64,000 bases of DNA from the NCBI GenBank assembly GCA_046351325.1, contig JAXLYR010000001.1, forward strand, positions 1,116,001 to 1,180,000, written 5' to 3'. Both the position numbers and the translations under genes were made by a program. Positions 24,728 to 34,700 of the stretch are shown here, piece by piece. Positions within the stretch are counted from its first letter, which is position 1, and the number at the start of each line of letters is the position of its first letter. This stretch comes from Xiheicaenibacterium sp046351325 (GTDB lineage Bacteria > Myxococcota_A > Polyangia > Polyangiales > Polyangiaceae). A model generated the notes under the pieces. That model saw only the letters and a list, made by a program, of their open reading frames with translations. It was not told the DNA's origin and made no database searches.

Positions 24728-25884
24728 CCCGCGCGGCGCGCAGCGACGTCGTGCAACGCGCGCTGCGCGGCTCCACGCAGGAAGAGGGCTCGCTCGTCAC
24801 GTTCCGCGGGCCAGGCGTCGTCGGCGCCGTGGCGGCTTTGCGCGGTGGAGGCTTCGCTGGCTTCGTGGTGACCCCCGAGACGCTCGGGCGCGCGCTCGCG
24901 TCGGACCCACACGTTGGCTTCACGAAGCTACCTCGCGCGCTCGTCGCGAGCGTGGCGACCGGTGATGGAGGCACGCCGACCGACGGCGCACCCGAGGGCG
25001 TCGCGTTCCTTCAGGCGGGGCTCGGCGTTCGCGTTCGACACCGCGATCCGCGAGCGTGGCGGGCCGAGGCTCGACGGAGCGAGCGCGTCCTCGTCGGCTT
25101 GCTCGGCGTGGGGATCTCGCTCGCGGTGGTGCTCGCGATCGTGCTCTATCGACGCACGCGCGCGGCGCGCCGCACGAGCGAGCTCCGCACGAGCTTCGTC
25201 GCGAGCGTGTCGCACGAGCTCCGCACGCCGCTCGCGTCGGTGCGGATGCTGAGCGAGCTCCTCGCCGAGGAGCGCGTCGAGCCTGCCGAGCGCAAGGAGG
25301 TCGCCGACGCGCTCGCGCGCGAGGCCGTCCGCATGACGGAGACGCTGGATCGGCTGATGGTCTACGCGAAGAGCGAGCGCGGTAAGCTCCGCGCTGCGCG
25401 CGCGCCCCTCGACCTCTCCGAGCTCGCGGCCGCGCGGGTCGCCGCGTTCGTGGCGCGCCACCCCGAGGCCGACGTCGAGCTGCGCGCCGAGCCCGAGACC
25501 CGCTGCGAGGCCGACCGCGCCGAGCTCGAGCTCGCGATCGACAACCTGCTCGAGAACGCCTTGCGCCACGCACCCGAGGGCCAGCCCTACGTCGTCAGCG
25601 TGCGGTCGACGCGAGAACGCGGCACCCCAATTATTTACATGAGAGTAAGTGATCAAGGCCCCGGCGTCCCGCACGGCGCGCGGCGCAGGATCTTCGAGCC
25701 GTTCGAGCGGGGCGACGCGAGGCTCTCGCAGGCCGCGACCGGCACCGGGCTCGGGCTCTTCCTCGTGCGCGCCGTCGCGCGGGCCCACGGCGGAGACGCG
25801 ACGCTCGAGGCCTCCGAGCCGCGAGGCGCCACGTTCACCCTGCGATTCCCCGCGTTCGCTACGCTCGAGAGGGACGAGTCATGA
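24562..25884 (+). CDS. Sensor histidine kinase core (C-terminal part of the split gene)
   Basis: This frame becomes natural at ELRYEERELALSEVRELRAVGD (about 24585). It encodes the rest of the sensor domain, a second membrane segment (VLVGLLGVGISLAVVLAIVLY) and a complete kinase core: H-box SHELRTPLASVRML, N-box DNLLENALRHAPEG, G1 VSDQGPGVP, F-box FEPFERG and G2 GTGLGLFLVRAVA. GTG 24562 is the nearest start but would leave the protein without its first membrane helix, so the gene is either broken or mis-sequenced. Its stop overlaps the response regulator start (ATGA), so the pair was built as an operon. Confidence 0.85.
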   Translation: MVRTRGAELRYEERELALSEVRELRAVGDAERARMLAALAPRTSGAAPIATIPSVTRAARSDVVQRALRGSTQEEGSLVTFRGPGVVGAVAALRGGGFAGFVVTPETLGRALASDPHVGFTKLPRALVASVATGDGGTPTDGAPEGVAFLQAGLGVRVRHRDPRAWRAEARRSERVLVGLLGVGISLAVVLAIVLYRRTRAARRTSELRTSFVASVSHELRTPLASVRMLSELLAEERVEPAERKEVADALAREAVRMTETLDRLMVYAKSERGKLRAARAPLDLSELAAARVAAFVARHPEADVELRAEPETRCEADRAELELAIDNLLENALRHAPEGQPYVVSVRSTRERGTPIIYMRVSDQGPGVPHGARRRIFEPFERGDARLSQAATGTGLGLFLVRAVARAHGGDATLEASEPRGATFTLRFPAFATLERDES

Positions 25885-26591
25885 GCACCCCGGTCCGCCA
25901 AGAGATCGTGCTGGTCGTGGAGGACGACCCCACCCTGCGCCTCGGTCTGACGAAGACGCTGCGGAGCGCAGGCTTCCAAGTCGAGGTCGCGAAGACCGGT
26001 CGCGAGGGAGTCGAGCGTGGCCGCAACGAGCAGTTCGATCTCGTGCTGCTCGACGTGATGCTGCCGGAGAAGAACGGCTTCGAGGTCTGCGAGGAGCTCC
26101 GCGAGCACGACGCCGACCTGCCGATCATCATGCTCACCGCGAAGGGTGAAGAAGAGGACAAAGTCCGCGGACTGCGGCTCGGAGCGGACGACTACGTGAC
26201 CAAGCCCTTCGGGGTCGCCGAGCTCCTCGCGCGCGTGGACGCGGCGCTCCGCCGCAAGCGCAAGGTCGCGTCCGAGACGACCGTCGTCCGCATCGGGCGC
26301 GCGACGATCGACTTCGTCGCGCACAGGCTCGAGCGCGACGGCGAGGAGCTGAAGACGACCTCCCTCGAGATGAAGCTCATCCGCTTCTTCTTGGATCACG
26401 AGGGGCAGCTGCTCACGCGGCAGCGCATCCTCGACGGCGTGTGGGGCGCCGACTATTTCGGGACGGATCGCACTGTTGACAATTTTGTAAATCGCTTGCG
26501 GGCGAAGTGCGAAGACGATCCGAAGCAGCCGCGACACTTCGAGACGGTGCGCGACGGCGGGTACCGCTTCTCGCGTCGCGGGACCCGGTGA
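25881..26591 (+). CDS. OmpR-family response regulator
   Basis: A 236-residue partner of the split kinase. The receiver has E14/D15/D16, phospho-acceptor D58 (LVLLDVMLPEKNG) and VTKPFGVAELLARV. The winged-helix output domain has TSLEMKLIRFFLDHEGQLLTRQRILDGVWG, NFVNRLRAK and ETVRDGGYRFSRRG. The gene is intact and has typical codon use, which suggests that any loss of the kinase is recent or only apparent. Confidence 0.95.
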   Translation: MSTPVRQEIVLVVEDDPTLRLGLTKTLRSAGFQVEVAKTGREGVERGRNEQFDLVLLDVMLPEKNGFEVCEELREHDADLPIIMLTAKGEEEDKVRGLRLGADDYVTKPFGVAELLARVDAALRRKRKVASETTVVRIGRATIDFVAHRLERDGEELKTTSLEMKLIRFFLDHEGQLLTRQRILDGVWGADYFGTDRTVDNFVNRLRAKCEDDPKQPRHFETVRDGGYRFSRRGTR

Positions 26592-26605
26592 CACACCCGT
26601 GACAC
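26589..26605 (+). promoter_or_regulatory. Direct repeats with 11-bp spacing (candidate response-regulator box)
   Basis: TGACACACCCGTGACAC: two TGACAC copies start 11 bp apart. The first overlaps the stop of the response regulator gene. OmpR/PhoB proteins bind such tandem sites. It is about 90 bp ahead of the 26692 lipoprotein gene. The assignment is inferred from spacing alone. Confidence 0.35.
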
Positions 26606-26691
26606 GGCCGAGACGGGGCTTTGAAAACCTGCGCCTAGGTTCTTTCTCACCGAGGCGCTCGAGTCGACCTCGGTAGAGGAGAAGCGCGGTC

Positions 26692-27972
26692 ATGAACAAG
26701 TCCCTTTCCGTCGTGTTCGGTGCCTCGGTGTTGGCGGTCTCGCTCGTGGGGTGCTCTACCCCCGAGCTCTCCAGCGACACGGAGACCAGCGACGTCGCGG
26801 ACGTGGCGCCCCGATCCGCGCCCGCCGCCGAGTCGGTCGAGGCGACACGCGTCGCGGTCGAGCGCACGCTCCGCGAGCTCGATCGCGGCGGCGATCCGCA
26901 CGCCACCCGAGTCGCGCTCGAGGCCTTGCTCGCGGACCCCGCGATCGGCGCCGACGACCGCACCGCGGCGCTGCTCGGGCTGAGCCGCGCGCTCGAGGCC
27001 GAGGGCGATCTCGACGGCGCGGCGACTGCGGTCGAGACCGTGCTGATGAGCCCCGACGCACGCGAGCATGGCGCGACTCGCGACGCGGCCGAGCGGCAGC
27101 TCCGTCGGCTCCTCACGGGCCACGAGAACGAGACCGTCCCGTCGCTCGGAAACGGCGAGCCGACCGCGAAGGTCGCGCACTTGCTCTCGAAGTATTTCCC
27201 TGCCGACGCGACGGGCCGCACCCTCGTCGACATCTGCGTCTTCGGAGAGCACGGTCACCTCGAGTCGGGGATCTGGGACATCGCCGACGCCAAGCGCCTC
27301 GAGGGCGAGGCCAGCGTGGGCAGCGACCAGCGCGTGGGTCAGTCGATCTCGAGCTCGGGCAGCTGGATCGCGCTGCCGCGGATGATGGGTGAGCAGGCGG
27401 CGGACATGCCGCAGCCGGACCGCTCGATGGTCGTCTTCTTCTACGACCTCGGCGACAACAAGGTCCCCGCGCGCTACGACGCGTACCTGCCGATCCCGAG
27501 CGCGGAGATCGAGGCCGCGCTCGAACAAGGCAACGGGCTCGTCGCCATCCGCGAGCGCGAGGCCGGCAAGCCCCTCGTCGTGATCGCGGCGCCGCGCGAG
27601 GCACAGTTCGCGACAGTGCACGCGGTCTTCGCGGACCTCGCCGAGCTCCCGACCGAGCCCATCCTCGTCCCGCTCGAGAAGAAGCTCTTGCCGGGCGAGA
27701 TTCAGGCCGTCGTGCGCAGCGAGTTCGGCGCTCTGCGCAAGTGCTACTCCGAGGCGCGCACGCGCGACGCATCGCTCGAGGGCAAGCTCGAGCTCTCGTT
27801 CTCCATCGACGGCGAGGGCGTCGTCACGACGGCGGCGCTCGGCGAGGGTTCGACGTTGACGGAGGCCACGCTCGCGTCCTGCGCGCTCGATATGGTCAAG
27901 CGGCTTCACTTTCCCGCGTCGGGAGCCAGCGAGCCCACGAAGGTGACCTACCCGGTGGTGATGACGCCGTGA
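26692..27972 (+). CDS. Lipoprotein with AgmX/PglI-type C-terminal domain
   Basis: A 426-residue lipoprotein, ATG behind GAGGAG. The lipobox is at Cys21 (LAVSLVGC). A helical TPR-like region (about 45-140, LLADPAIGADDRTAALLGLSRALEAEGDLDGA) is followed by a mixed middle part. The last 90 residues are GEIQAVVRSEFGALRKCYSEARTRDASLEGKLELSFSIDGEGVV...ASCALDMVKRLHFPA, the TonB-like domain at the end of AgmX and PglI in Myxococcus, where one or two Cys are conserved. A role in envelope complexes or gliding-type machinery is possible. It may be controlled by the preceding two-component system. Confidence 0.85.
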   Translation: MNKSLSVVFGASVLAVSLVGCSTPELSSDTETSDVADVAPRSAPAAESVEATRVAVERTLRELDRGGDPHATRVALEALLADPAIGADDRTAALLGLSRALEAEGDLDGAATAVETVLMSPDAREHGATRDAAERQLRRLLTGHENETVPSLGNGEPTAKVAHLLSKYFPADATGRTLVDICVFGEHGHLESGIWDIADAKRLEGEASVGSDQRVGQSISSSGSWIALPRMMGEQAADMPQPDRSMVVFFYDLGDNKVPARYDAYLPIPSAEIEAALEQGNGLVAIREREAGKPLVVIAAPREAQFATVHAVFADLAELPTEPILVPLEKKLLPGEIQAVVRSEFGALRKCYSEARTRDASLEGKLELSFSIDGEGVVTTAALGEGSTLTEATLASCALDMVKRLHFPASGASEPTKVTYPVVMTP

Positions 27973-27996
27973 TCGAACGCCGCGTTCGACAGGCCG

Positions 27997-29145
27997 TCAG
28001 CGCGGGGACGGAGTCGTGTCCGGGACACCCTCGCGGTGGGTGCGGAGGAGCGCGAGCACGCCGATGACCTCCGCGACCTCGAAGGGCTTGCGGATCCAAG
28101 TCACGCCGTGGCGCTCGAGCGCGACCGGCGGATCCGCGGCGCCCGAGATGAGCACGATGTCGAGCTTGGGATAGGTGCGGCGCAGCGTCTCGAGTCGCGC
28201 GGCGAACTCCTCACCGAAGGGAGAGGCGTCGAGCAGCGCCACGTCGAAGGACGCGCCGGACGCGAACGCCGCGTCGAGGAGCTCGGGCGTCGCGTAGGAG
28301 GAGCAGCGCGCGCCGCGCGCCGTGAGCACCATCTCCAAGAGATCCACGACCGCGCGATCGTCGTCGACGACGGCGACGCGAACCCCGTCGAGCATGGCCG
28401 CGCGTTGCGTGTGCGGGCTCGGCTGCGACAGCGCTTGACCGACGGGCCAGCTGACGACGAACGTCGCGCCGCGACCCGCGGAGAACGGCTCGAGCTCGAG
28501 GTGCCCACCCTCCTCACGCGTGATCGCCGAGGCGTGCGAGAGACCGATGCCCGCGCCGCCCGTGCGACCGCTCGCCCCACGCGCGAAGAGGTTCTCTCTG
28601 CGATCATCGGGGATTCCAGGGCCCGCATCCGCGACGGCGATCCGAACGACGCCTGCGTCGGCGAGGGTCGCGAGGAGCTCGACGGTCGAGGACGGGGCGG
28701 TCGCGTCGATCGCGTTGAGGAGCAGGTTGGTGAGCACCTGGACGAGCTTGTCGCCTGCGTCGATCGGGATCGCGCCGAGCGCTGGAGCTGACAAATGCGT
28801 CAGCGAAACTCCGCGAGCGCGTGCGATCGGCTCGACGCCACGGAGCGCGGTCTCCAAGAGCCCGCCGAGAGGTTCGGTGGAGCTCCGACCGAACTCGGCT
28901 CCGATCGCGCGGCGCGCGAGGCGATGGGCTCGGCGAGCGCGCGACGTCGCGACCTCGAGCGCGTCGAGCACGGCTCGACGTGTGTCGCTGTCGTCGGTTT
29001 GCCCGAAGGCCGCTCGAGCCTGCTCGAGCCATCCGAGGACCACCGTCAGGTCGTTGCTGACCTCGTGAAGTGCTCCCGCAAGATCGCGATCCGATGGATG
29101 ATTCGGGTGGGCGTCTTCAGGCACTACGCACAAGCGTACCACCAT
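27997..29145 (-). CDS. Soluble hybrid histidine kinase with receiver
   Basis: A 382-residue cytoplasmic protein. The H-box-like segment ALHEVSNDLTVVLGWLEQAR is at about 26-45, and the ATPase has the N-box NLLLNAIDA, DAGPGIP and GGAGIGLSHASAI. A receiver domain (about 250-375) has VVDDDRA, the phospho-acceptor Asp in VALLDASPFG and IRKPF. There is no sensor or membrane domain, so it probably receives input through a partner. It converges with the 26692 gene (24 bp apart) and stands alone. Confidence 0.88.
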   Translation of the reverse strand: MVVRLCVVPEDAHPNHPSDRDLAGALHEVSNDLTVVLGWLEQARAAFGQTDDSDTRRAVLDALEVATSRARRAHRLARRAIGAEFGRSSTEPLGGLLETALRGVEPIARARGVSLTHLSAPALGAIPIDAGDKLVQVLTNLLLNAIDATAPSSTVELLATLADAGVVRIAVADAGPGIPDDRRENLFARGASGRTGGAGIGLSHASAITREEGGHLELEPFSAGRGATFVVSWPVGQALSQPSPHTQRAAMLDGVRVAVVDDDRAVVDLLEMVLTARGARCSSYATPELLDAAFASGASFDVALLDASPFGEEFAARLETLRRTYPKLDIVLISGAADPPVALERHGVTWIRKPFEVAEVIGVLALLRTHREGVPDTTPSPR

Positions 29146-29161
29146 ATTCTACGGAGCAACA

Positions 29162-30973
29162 TCACGGGGTCCCGAGCGAACCGGTGATGCTCGGTGGCAG
29201 GGGCATCACGAAATTCCCCGCAGCGTCGGTCTGCGCCTCGCCCACCTGCAGGAGGTGCTCGTCCTCGGCCGAAGGACGAACCCAGGCCCTGATGATCGCG
29301 AAGCCGACCGCGGTGCCGCTCGCGTCATGCAGCCTGCCGTGGACGACGGCCGGATAGGGGACGCCGAGGGTGCCGAGATCGAAGTTCGGTACGGTCTTGG
29401 CGTCTTGGATGAGCACGCTCGGAATGACCAACCACGGGAAGCCCGACGCCGCGCCGTTCTGCACGGCGACGTCGACGATGCCATTCGCGCTGTGGTCGAC
29501 GCCCAACTGGAAGAAGCCGTCGAGCTCCGTGTTGGTCGAGAACTGTCGATCAACGACGATGCTGGTGACGGAGCTGCTCTGCGAGCGCGGGCGGAAGTTC
29601 TTGAGGTCCGAGTACGTCGCGTCGGGGTAGCGCGGTGGTCGCACGACCACTGGGACGCCGCTGATGGGCGCGCCCGCCGAGTCTTGCACCGTGCCGCTGA
29701 GCTGAGGTTGCGCCGGGAGCACGAAGCCCTTGCCCGAACCACCCGAGTTCGGAAAGACCTGCCACTCGTCGAAATGGCTGGCCTGCTCGCCCGAGCTCGG
29801 GACGAACCAGATCCCATAAACACCTGGGACCAGATTCACGCTGAAGGCCCCGGTCGCGTCGGTCTCGGTCGAGACCCTGTACTGCGCGATCTGTTGGGCT
29901 GTTCCCGTGAGCTTGTCGCTGCGGATGATGACCTGAGCGTAAGGTACGACCCCTCCGTCGGCGGCCGAGAGTCGACCCTGGACGGGGACGGGCGTGGAGT
30001 CGAGATCGGCGAGGTTTGCGTTGATCACACCATCGGCGTCGGCGAACGACACGAGCTCCCAGTGGATGACGAGGTTCGGGTCCGAGCCGTGGACGCGGAG
30101 GATCGGGCCATCTACAGCTGTGTAAGCAACACCCTCGGGCGCTGCTTCGGTCGAGAGCGAGACCTCCCCGTCGACGGCCGAAGTGAAGGCGAAGGGCCGC
30201 GACACCACGTGGCCGTAAACGGGGTCGACGACGTCGAGGCTCCAGCCCTCAGGAGGGGTGTCGGGTGCGAGCCGAACCACGCCTGAGACGTACTTGAAGA
30301 CGTCGTCCTTCGATCCGAGGACGAGCCCACTCGCGTCGGCCTGGTCGATCGTCACGCCCTTGAGGAGGCGCGGCGGGGGCGGCGCTGGGCACGCATCGGA
30401 CGCCATCGGAGCGAGGTAGACGTCGTAGAGACCCGCCGGGACGCTGGCGTGAAATGGAATGGATTCGGACGTCGAGATCGTCCCCACCACGGTCGAAGTG
30501 CCGGTGATCGTCGACGCGAAGCTGCTCGGTTTACCGTCGCGATCGAGCGGGTGGAACGTGACTGCCACGGGGACCGAGTTGTCTTGTGCGCGGCAAGCTT
30601 CGCTGATGAGGTCGGGCACGACGTACGTCCCGACGACGTCCACACGAGGCGGCAGATCGAGCTCCAAGAAGCTCGAGACACCGCTGGGGTCGTCACCGTT
30701 GAGCTCGAGGACGTGCTCGAAGGCGAACGAATTCGACCCGTCGTTGGTCGTTCGAACCTCGAGCAAGACCGGGCCGAGGTCGGCGTGCGTGGCGGCGCAC
30801 ATGCCGGTGCCGAGCACCGTGGCGACGCATGCGGTGTGGCTTTCCGTGCAGTCGGTCTGAGCCGCGCAGATGTTGTCGTTTTCCTCGTAGGGCGAGGTCA
30901 GCGGGATGCCGCAACCCGCGAGCGCCATCGCGATCGGAGCGAACCGAACCGAGCGGCGAAGCAAGCCGTTCAT
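29162..30973 (-). CDS. Large lipoprotein with carboxypeptidase-regulatory-like repeats
   Basis: A 603-residue surface lipoprotein. It has a lipobox at Cys21 (IAMALAGC), a Cys-rich start (NICAAQTDCTESHTACVATVLGTGMC) and long beta-rich regions. Several segments read as carboxypeptidase-regulatory-like Ig folds: VQGRLSAADGGVVPYAQVIIR...TDATGAFSVNLVPGVYGI, LSGTVQDSAGAPISGVPVVVRPP and VHGRLHDASGTAVGFAIIRAW...TDAAGNFVMPLP. No enzyme motif. The 5' end overlaps the upstream lipoprotein stop by 4 bp, making a two-gene operon. Confidence 0.82.
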   Translation of the reverse strand: MNGLLRRSVRFAPIAMALAGCGIPLTSPYEENDNICAAQTDCTESHTACVATVLGTGMCAATHADLGPVLLEVRTTNDGSNSFAFEHVLELNGDDPSGVSSFLELDLPPRVDVVGTYVVPDLISEACRAQDNSVPVAVTFHPLDRDGKPSSFASTITGTSTVVGTISTSESIPFHASVPAGLYDVYLAPMASDACPAPPPPRLLKGVTIDQADASGLVLGSKDDVFKYVSGVVRLAPDTPPEGWSLDVVDPVYGHVVSRPFAFTSAVDGEVSLSTEAAPEGVAYTAVDGPILRVHGSDPNLVIHWELVSFADADGVINANLADLDSTPVPVQGRLSAADGGVVPYAQVIIRSDKLTGTAQQIAQYRVSTETDATGAFSVNLVPGVYGIWFVPSSGEQASHFDEWQVFPNSGGSGKGFVLPAQPQLSGTVQDSAGAPISGVPVVVRPPRYPDATYSDLKNFRPRSQSSSVTSIVVDRQFSTNTELDGFFQLGVDHSANGIVDVAVQNGAASGFPWLVIPSVLIQDAKTVPNFDLGTLGVPYPAVVHGRLHDASGTAVGFAIIRAWVRPSAEDEHLLQVGEAQTDAAGNFVMPLPPSITGSLGTP

Positions 30974-31728
30974 GGCACCTCCGTGGGCTCTGCGGTCCCT
31001 TCGTCGACGCAGCTCTCGGTGATCCCGGGGCAGCCGGTCAGCAGATCGACTTCTGGGCAGCCGCTCTCGTCACAGCGCACGACCGTCCAAGTGACGACGT
31101 CGTAATCGCCCTTGGTGCTGGGGCAGCCGGTGCCGGCGTCGAACGCGTGCGAGATCATCATCGTGAGCCGGTGACAGCCGGGGCCCATGTGGAGCTCGTC
31201 TTCGGTCCAGGTCGCGCGAGCCTCACGAGGGGGGTCATCCCAGCTGCCCGCGGCGACGGTGGGAGCCTCGGTCTGAGAGCGGAAAGGGTGACCGAGCGCG
31301 CCCTTTTGACCGTAATCGACCAGGAGCTTCACGCGGACGCCCTCGCGATTGCCGGCCGAGTCCAAGCTCTGCCCATCCTCCGAGCGGAAGAGCGCGGAGA
31401 GCTCGAGCTGCGCGTCCGTGGCCTCGAGCTTGATGATCTGTCGAGGATCGGGCGAGGCCCTGTCGACCAGGAAGAACGGCGCCGTGCGCGGCGGATCTTC
31501 GAACTGCGGGTTGGAGGTGATCAGGCAGGACGCGGTGGGCATGGCGAGCATCGCGAGGAGCGCGGAGCCCACGAGGGTGCGGGCTGCGGCTCGAGCAATA
31601 CGGGCCGAATGCTGCGAGGAACGTGCCACTGGCGGCTCTGCGCCGCGCGACGCGAGTGGTGTCGACGAGCGCGACGCTCGGCCTGACAGCGGTGTCGTGT
31701 CGTGCCGGGGACCTCGAAGAAAAGCCAT
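30970..31728 (-). CDS. Lipoprotein of unknown function, partner of the 29162 gene
   Basis: Up to 252 residues. The signal is AARTLVGSALLAMLAMPTASC, with the lipid Cys at 68 if read from ATG 31728. GTG 31629 would give a more normal 35-residue signal and may be the true start. The mature part is beta-rich (QIIKLEATDAQLELSALFRSEDG, HRLTMMISHAFD) and ends with several Cys (CDESGCPEVDLLTGCPGITESC). No family recognised. It overlaps the next gene by 4 bp, so the two products probably act together at the envelope. Confidence 0.7.
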   Translation of the reverse strand: MAFLRGPRHDTTPLSGRASRSSTPLASRGAEPPVARSSQHSARIARAAARTLVGSALLAMLAMPTASCLITSNPQFEDPPRTAPFFLVDRASPDPRQIIKLEATDAQLELSALFRSEDGQSLDSAGNREGVRVKLLVDYGQKGALGHPFRSQTEAPTVAAGSWDDPPREARATWTEDELHMGPGCHRLTMMISHAFDAGTGCPSTKGDYDVVTWTVVRCDESGCPEVDLLTGCPGITESCVDEGTAEPTEVP

Positions 31729-31758
31729 CGTGCTTTTCGAGTCTAGCGCGCCGCGCGA

Positions 31759-34700
31759 TCAGCGTCGCATCGACATCGGCGAGGGGGTCTGCCACCGCGC
31801 CTCGGCGAACTCGATCCGGCACGCCAAGCGGACGAGGTCAGCGACGCGCGTGGACTCGAGGCAAGCGCGCTCGAGACCGATCGAAGCGAGCTCCATGAGG
31901 TCGGGACCCTCACCGTCCGCCGCGAGCGCGAGGAGTGAGACGGAGAGGTCTCCGCAGGCGTAGAGCCCTGCGCGCCGCATCGCGCGATGGGCCGTCTCGC
32001 GGGCCTCGACCGGATCGAGCGGCCCTTGTTCGCAGAGCTCGCGCAGACGTCGTTCAGCGCGCGGGTTCACGCGCTGCCAGAGCTCGCCAGCCAAGCGACC
32101 GACCTCGGTCTTGAAGGCATCGGCCTGCGACGCCGGCGCATCGTCACGCGGTTGAACGGGGCCGAACGCAGCGGTGATGGCCGCGAGGATGTTCGAAAGC
32201 ACAGCCTCGGGGAGGTGCGCCGCGAGGACGAGATCGTGCGTCGAGGAAGCGTGTGCTGCGGCCAGCCGCAACGCGAGCGCCGGTGACTTCGCGCGGAGCT
32301 CTCCGCTGACGACGATGCTCGGCTGTGCGAGCAACCCGACCTCGACTTGGAAGGGCCGCTCGGTTCGCGCGCGATGAAACAGCGGACGCGGCGAACCGAG
32401 GTGCGCCGCGAGCTCCGAATAGGCCTCACCGAGCACGCTCGCGACGGTGAGCGGCACGCGATCCGAGCCGCTCAGTTGGTAAGCGCCCATCTCCTTCCTG
32501 AAGAGGCCCGCGTCCCAAACGACCGCGAGGGCCTCGGTCTCTCGAGCGGAGACGTCGCGCTGGAGCAAGGCCGTGACGAACTCGGGCTCGCGCGGCTGAG
32601 CGAAGAGCGGCGGCGGTGGTGCCTGTTTGCCGTCTTCGGTCGCCATCACGTGATCGAGGGCGCGCGCGTAGACCTCGTCGCGATCCTGCGTGGCGGCGTC
32701 GCGCGCGGCCTCGATGGTCGGCCGATGTCCCGGCCGAAGCATCATCTGGTAGCGACGCACGAGGACGACGTCGTGAGAGCGCGTCCGCCTCTCGGCGAGG
32801 CGCTTGGCGAGCTCGTCCCCTGCGTCGAAATAGCCGTCGACGAGCTCGCGGAAGAGCTCTTCCTCGCGGGGGCCGTCGAGCGTCGGCTTGGTCGCCGGTG
32901 CCAGCGAGCCGAGCGCTGGCAGCTTCAATCGACGGGACGGGAGCGGGGGCGTTACGAGCGCGGCGACATCGTCGCGCGCCTCCAAGTAGTCGATCGAAGG
33001 GGTGTCGCGCGCAGCGTCGGCCTTGGCAGAGTCGTCGAGCTCGACGTCGTCGGCTTCGTCGAGCTCCTCTTCGACCTCGTCTTCGTCGGCGTAGTCGGCC
33101 GAGGCGTCGTCGCTCGGCGGCTCCTCGCTGTCGAAGGCCTCGACGTCGTCCGCGTCCGTGACGTCCTCGGCCTCGTCGTCCGCCTCTTCGTCAGCGAGCT
33201 CCTCGCTCGCCATCACAGCCGCGGGCGGCTTCGCATCGCTCACGGACGGGCGCGTCGGAGGCGGAGCCTCGCGAACCGAATCCGGCGAGTCGTCCTCGGC
33301 GTAGGGGAGCTCGACGATGATCTCGCGCGTCTCGATCGACGGCCCCGTCGGCGTCTGAAGGAGAATGACCGGAGGGTCGGAGAGGTGCGTCTTCGATCGC
33401 GTCGCCGGCGGCGGCTCGTCCGCAGCGGCTGACTCCGCAGCAGCAGGCTCAGCGACGGGCTCGGGCGGGTTGAGGGCCGCGCGCGGTGCCGAGTCGGGAC
33501 GATCGGAGGAGACCGGTTGCGACGGCGGCACGTCGAGGGCCTCGCCGCCGCGAGAACTCGGCGGCGCGTCCTGAGCGGACTCGTCGTCGACGACCGCTCG
33601 CCCAGCCCCGTGACGCTCGATGAACTCGATGAGCTCCGCGCGGATCTGGTTGGAGAGCTGCCGATCGCGACGCGACAGCGCGAGGGCCTCTTCGTAGAGG
33701 GCGAGCGCGATGTCGAAATCACCGTCGGTGCTGAGCCGCGCGAGGCGCTGGAGGAAGCGAGCGCGTGCGAGCCCCGAGCTCTGACCGATGAGCTCCTCGA
33801 GGATCGGTCGGGCGACGAGCGGATCGTCGTCGAACGCCAAGATCTCGCGCTTGCGTCGCTCGACTTGCGCGCGCGTCTCGGGGGCGCGTTCGGCGATCTC
33901 CACGAACTTGCGCGCTGAGCTCAGATCGCCCGCTTGGATCGCTGCGTCGGTGGCGGCGAGCGCGACGCGCGGCTTCACCCGAAGCCCCTGCAGATCGCCC
34001 TCGATGGCCTGCGCGAAGAGCGGGACCGCTGACTCGAACGAGCGCCCGCGCGAGAGGCGCTCGGCCATGCCCAACGCGACGAGCGGGCGCGGCCCGATCT
34101 CGGCGTGGCGGCGTGAGAGCTCGCGCAGCCCTGCGCCGCCGCCCTGAATCACGTCGAGAGCCTCGGCGAGGAGGAACGCGTGCAGCTCCATCATCTCCGT
34201 CGGGAGCGAGGGCTGCACCGCGACGAGCGTGTCGACGACCGCCTGAGCCTCGCGCGGCGTGCCCATTCCGCGCGCGCGGTATTCGAGGCGCGCGCACTCG
34301 AGCACCGCGTCGGGGCGCGCAGGGGCGAGGCGGGCTGCGCGACGCGCGCGGATCAGCGCGCCTTGTTCGTCACCGCTCGCCGAGGCCGCGCGTGAGGCCT
34401 CGACGAGGAGGGCCGCGGCCTCGTCGGGCGAGAGCTCTTCGTTGGAGAGCAAACGATCGACCGCGACGATGAGCGAGAACATGTCTCCCGCGCGGCGGAA
34501 GGTGTCGACCCGAGCGCGCCCGACCGCGACGCTCGCGTCATGCGGAGGCGGGATCGCGTCGAGCACGTCGAGCGCCGTCTGCGTGTCGCCAGCGGCTGCG
34601 TATGCGCGCGCGCCGTCGATCGCGTAGCGAACGCGCTCGTCGCTGTCGAGCTCCGAGAGCTTCGCCAGCCGATCGAAGAGGGGCGCGGCCTCGGAGGGCG

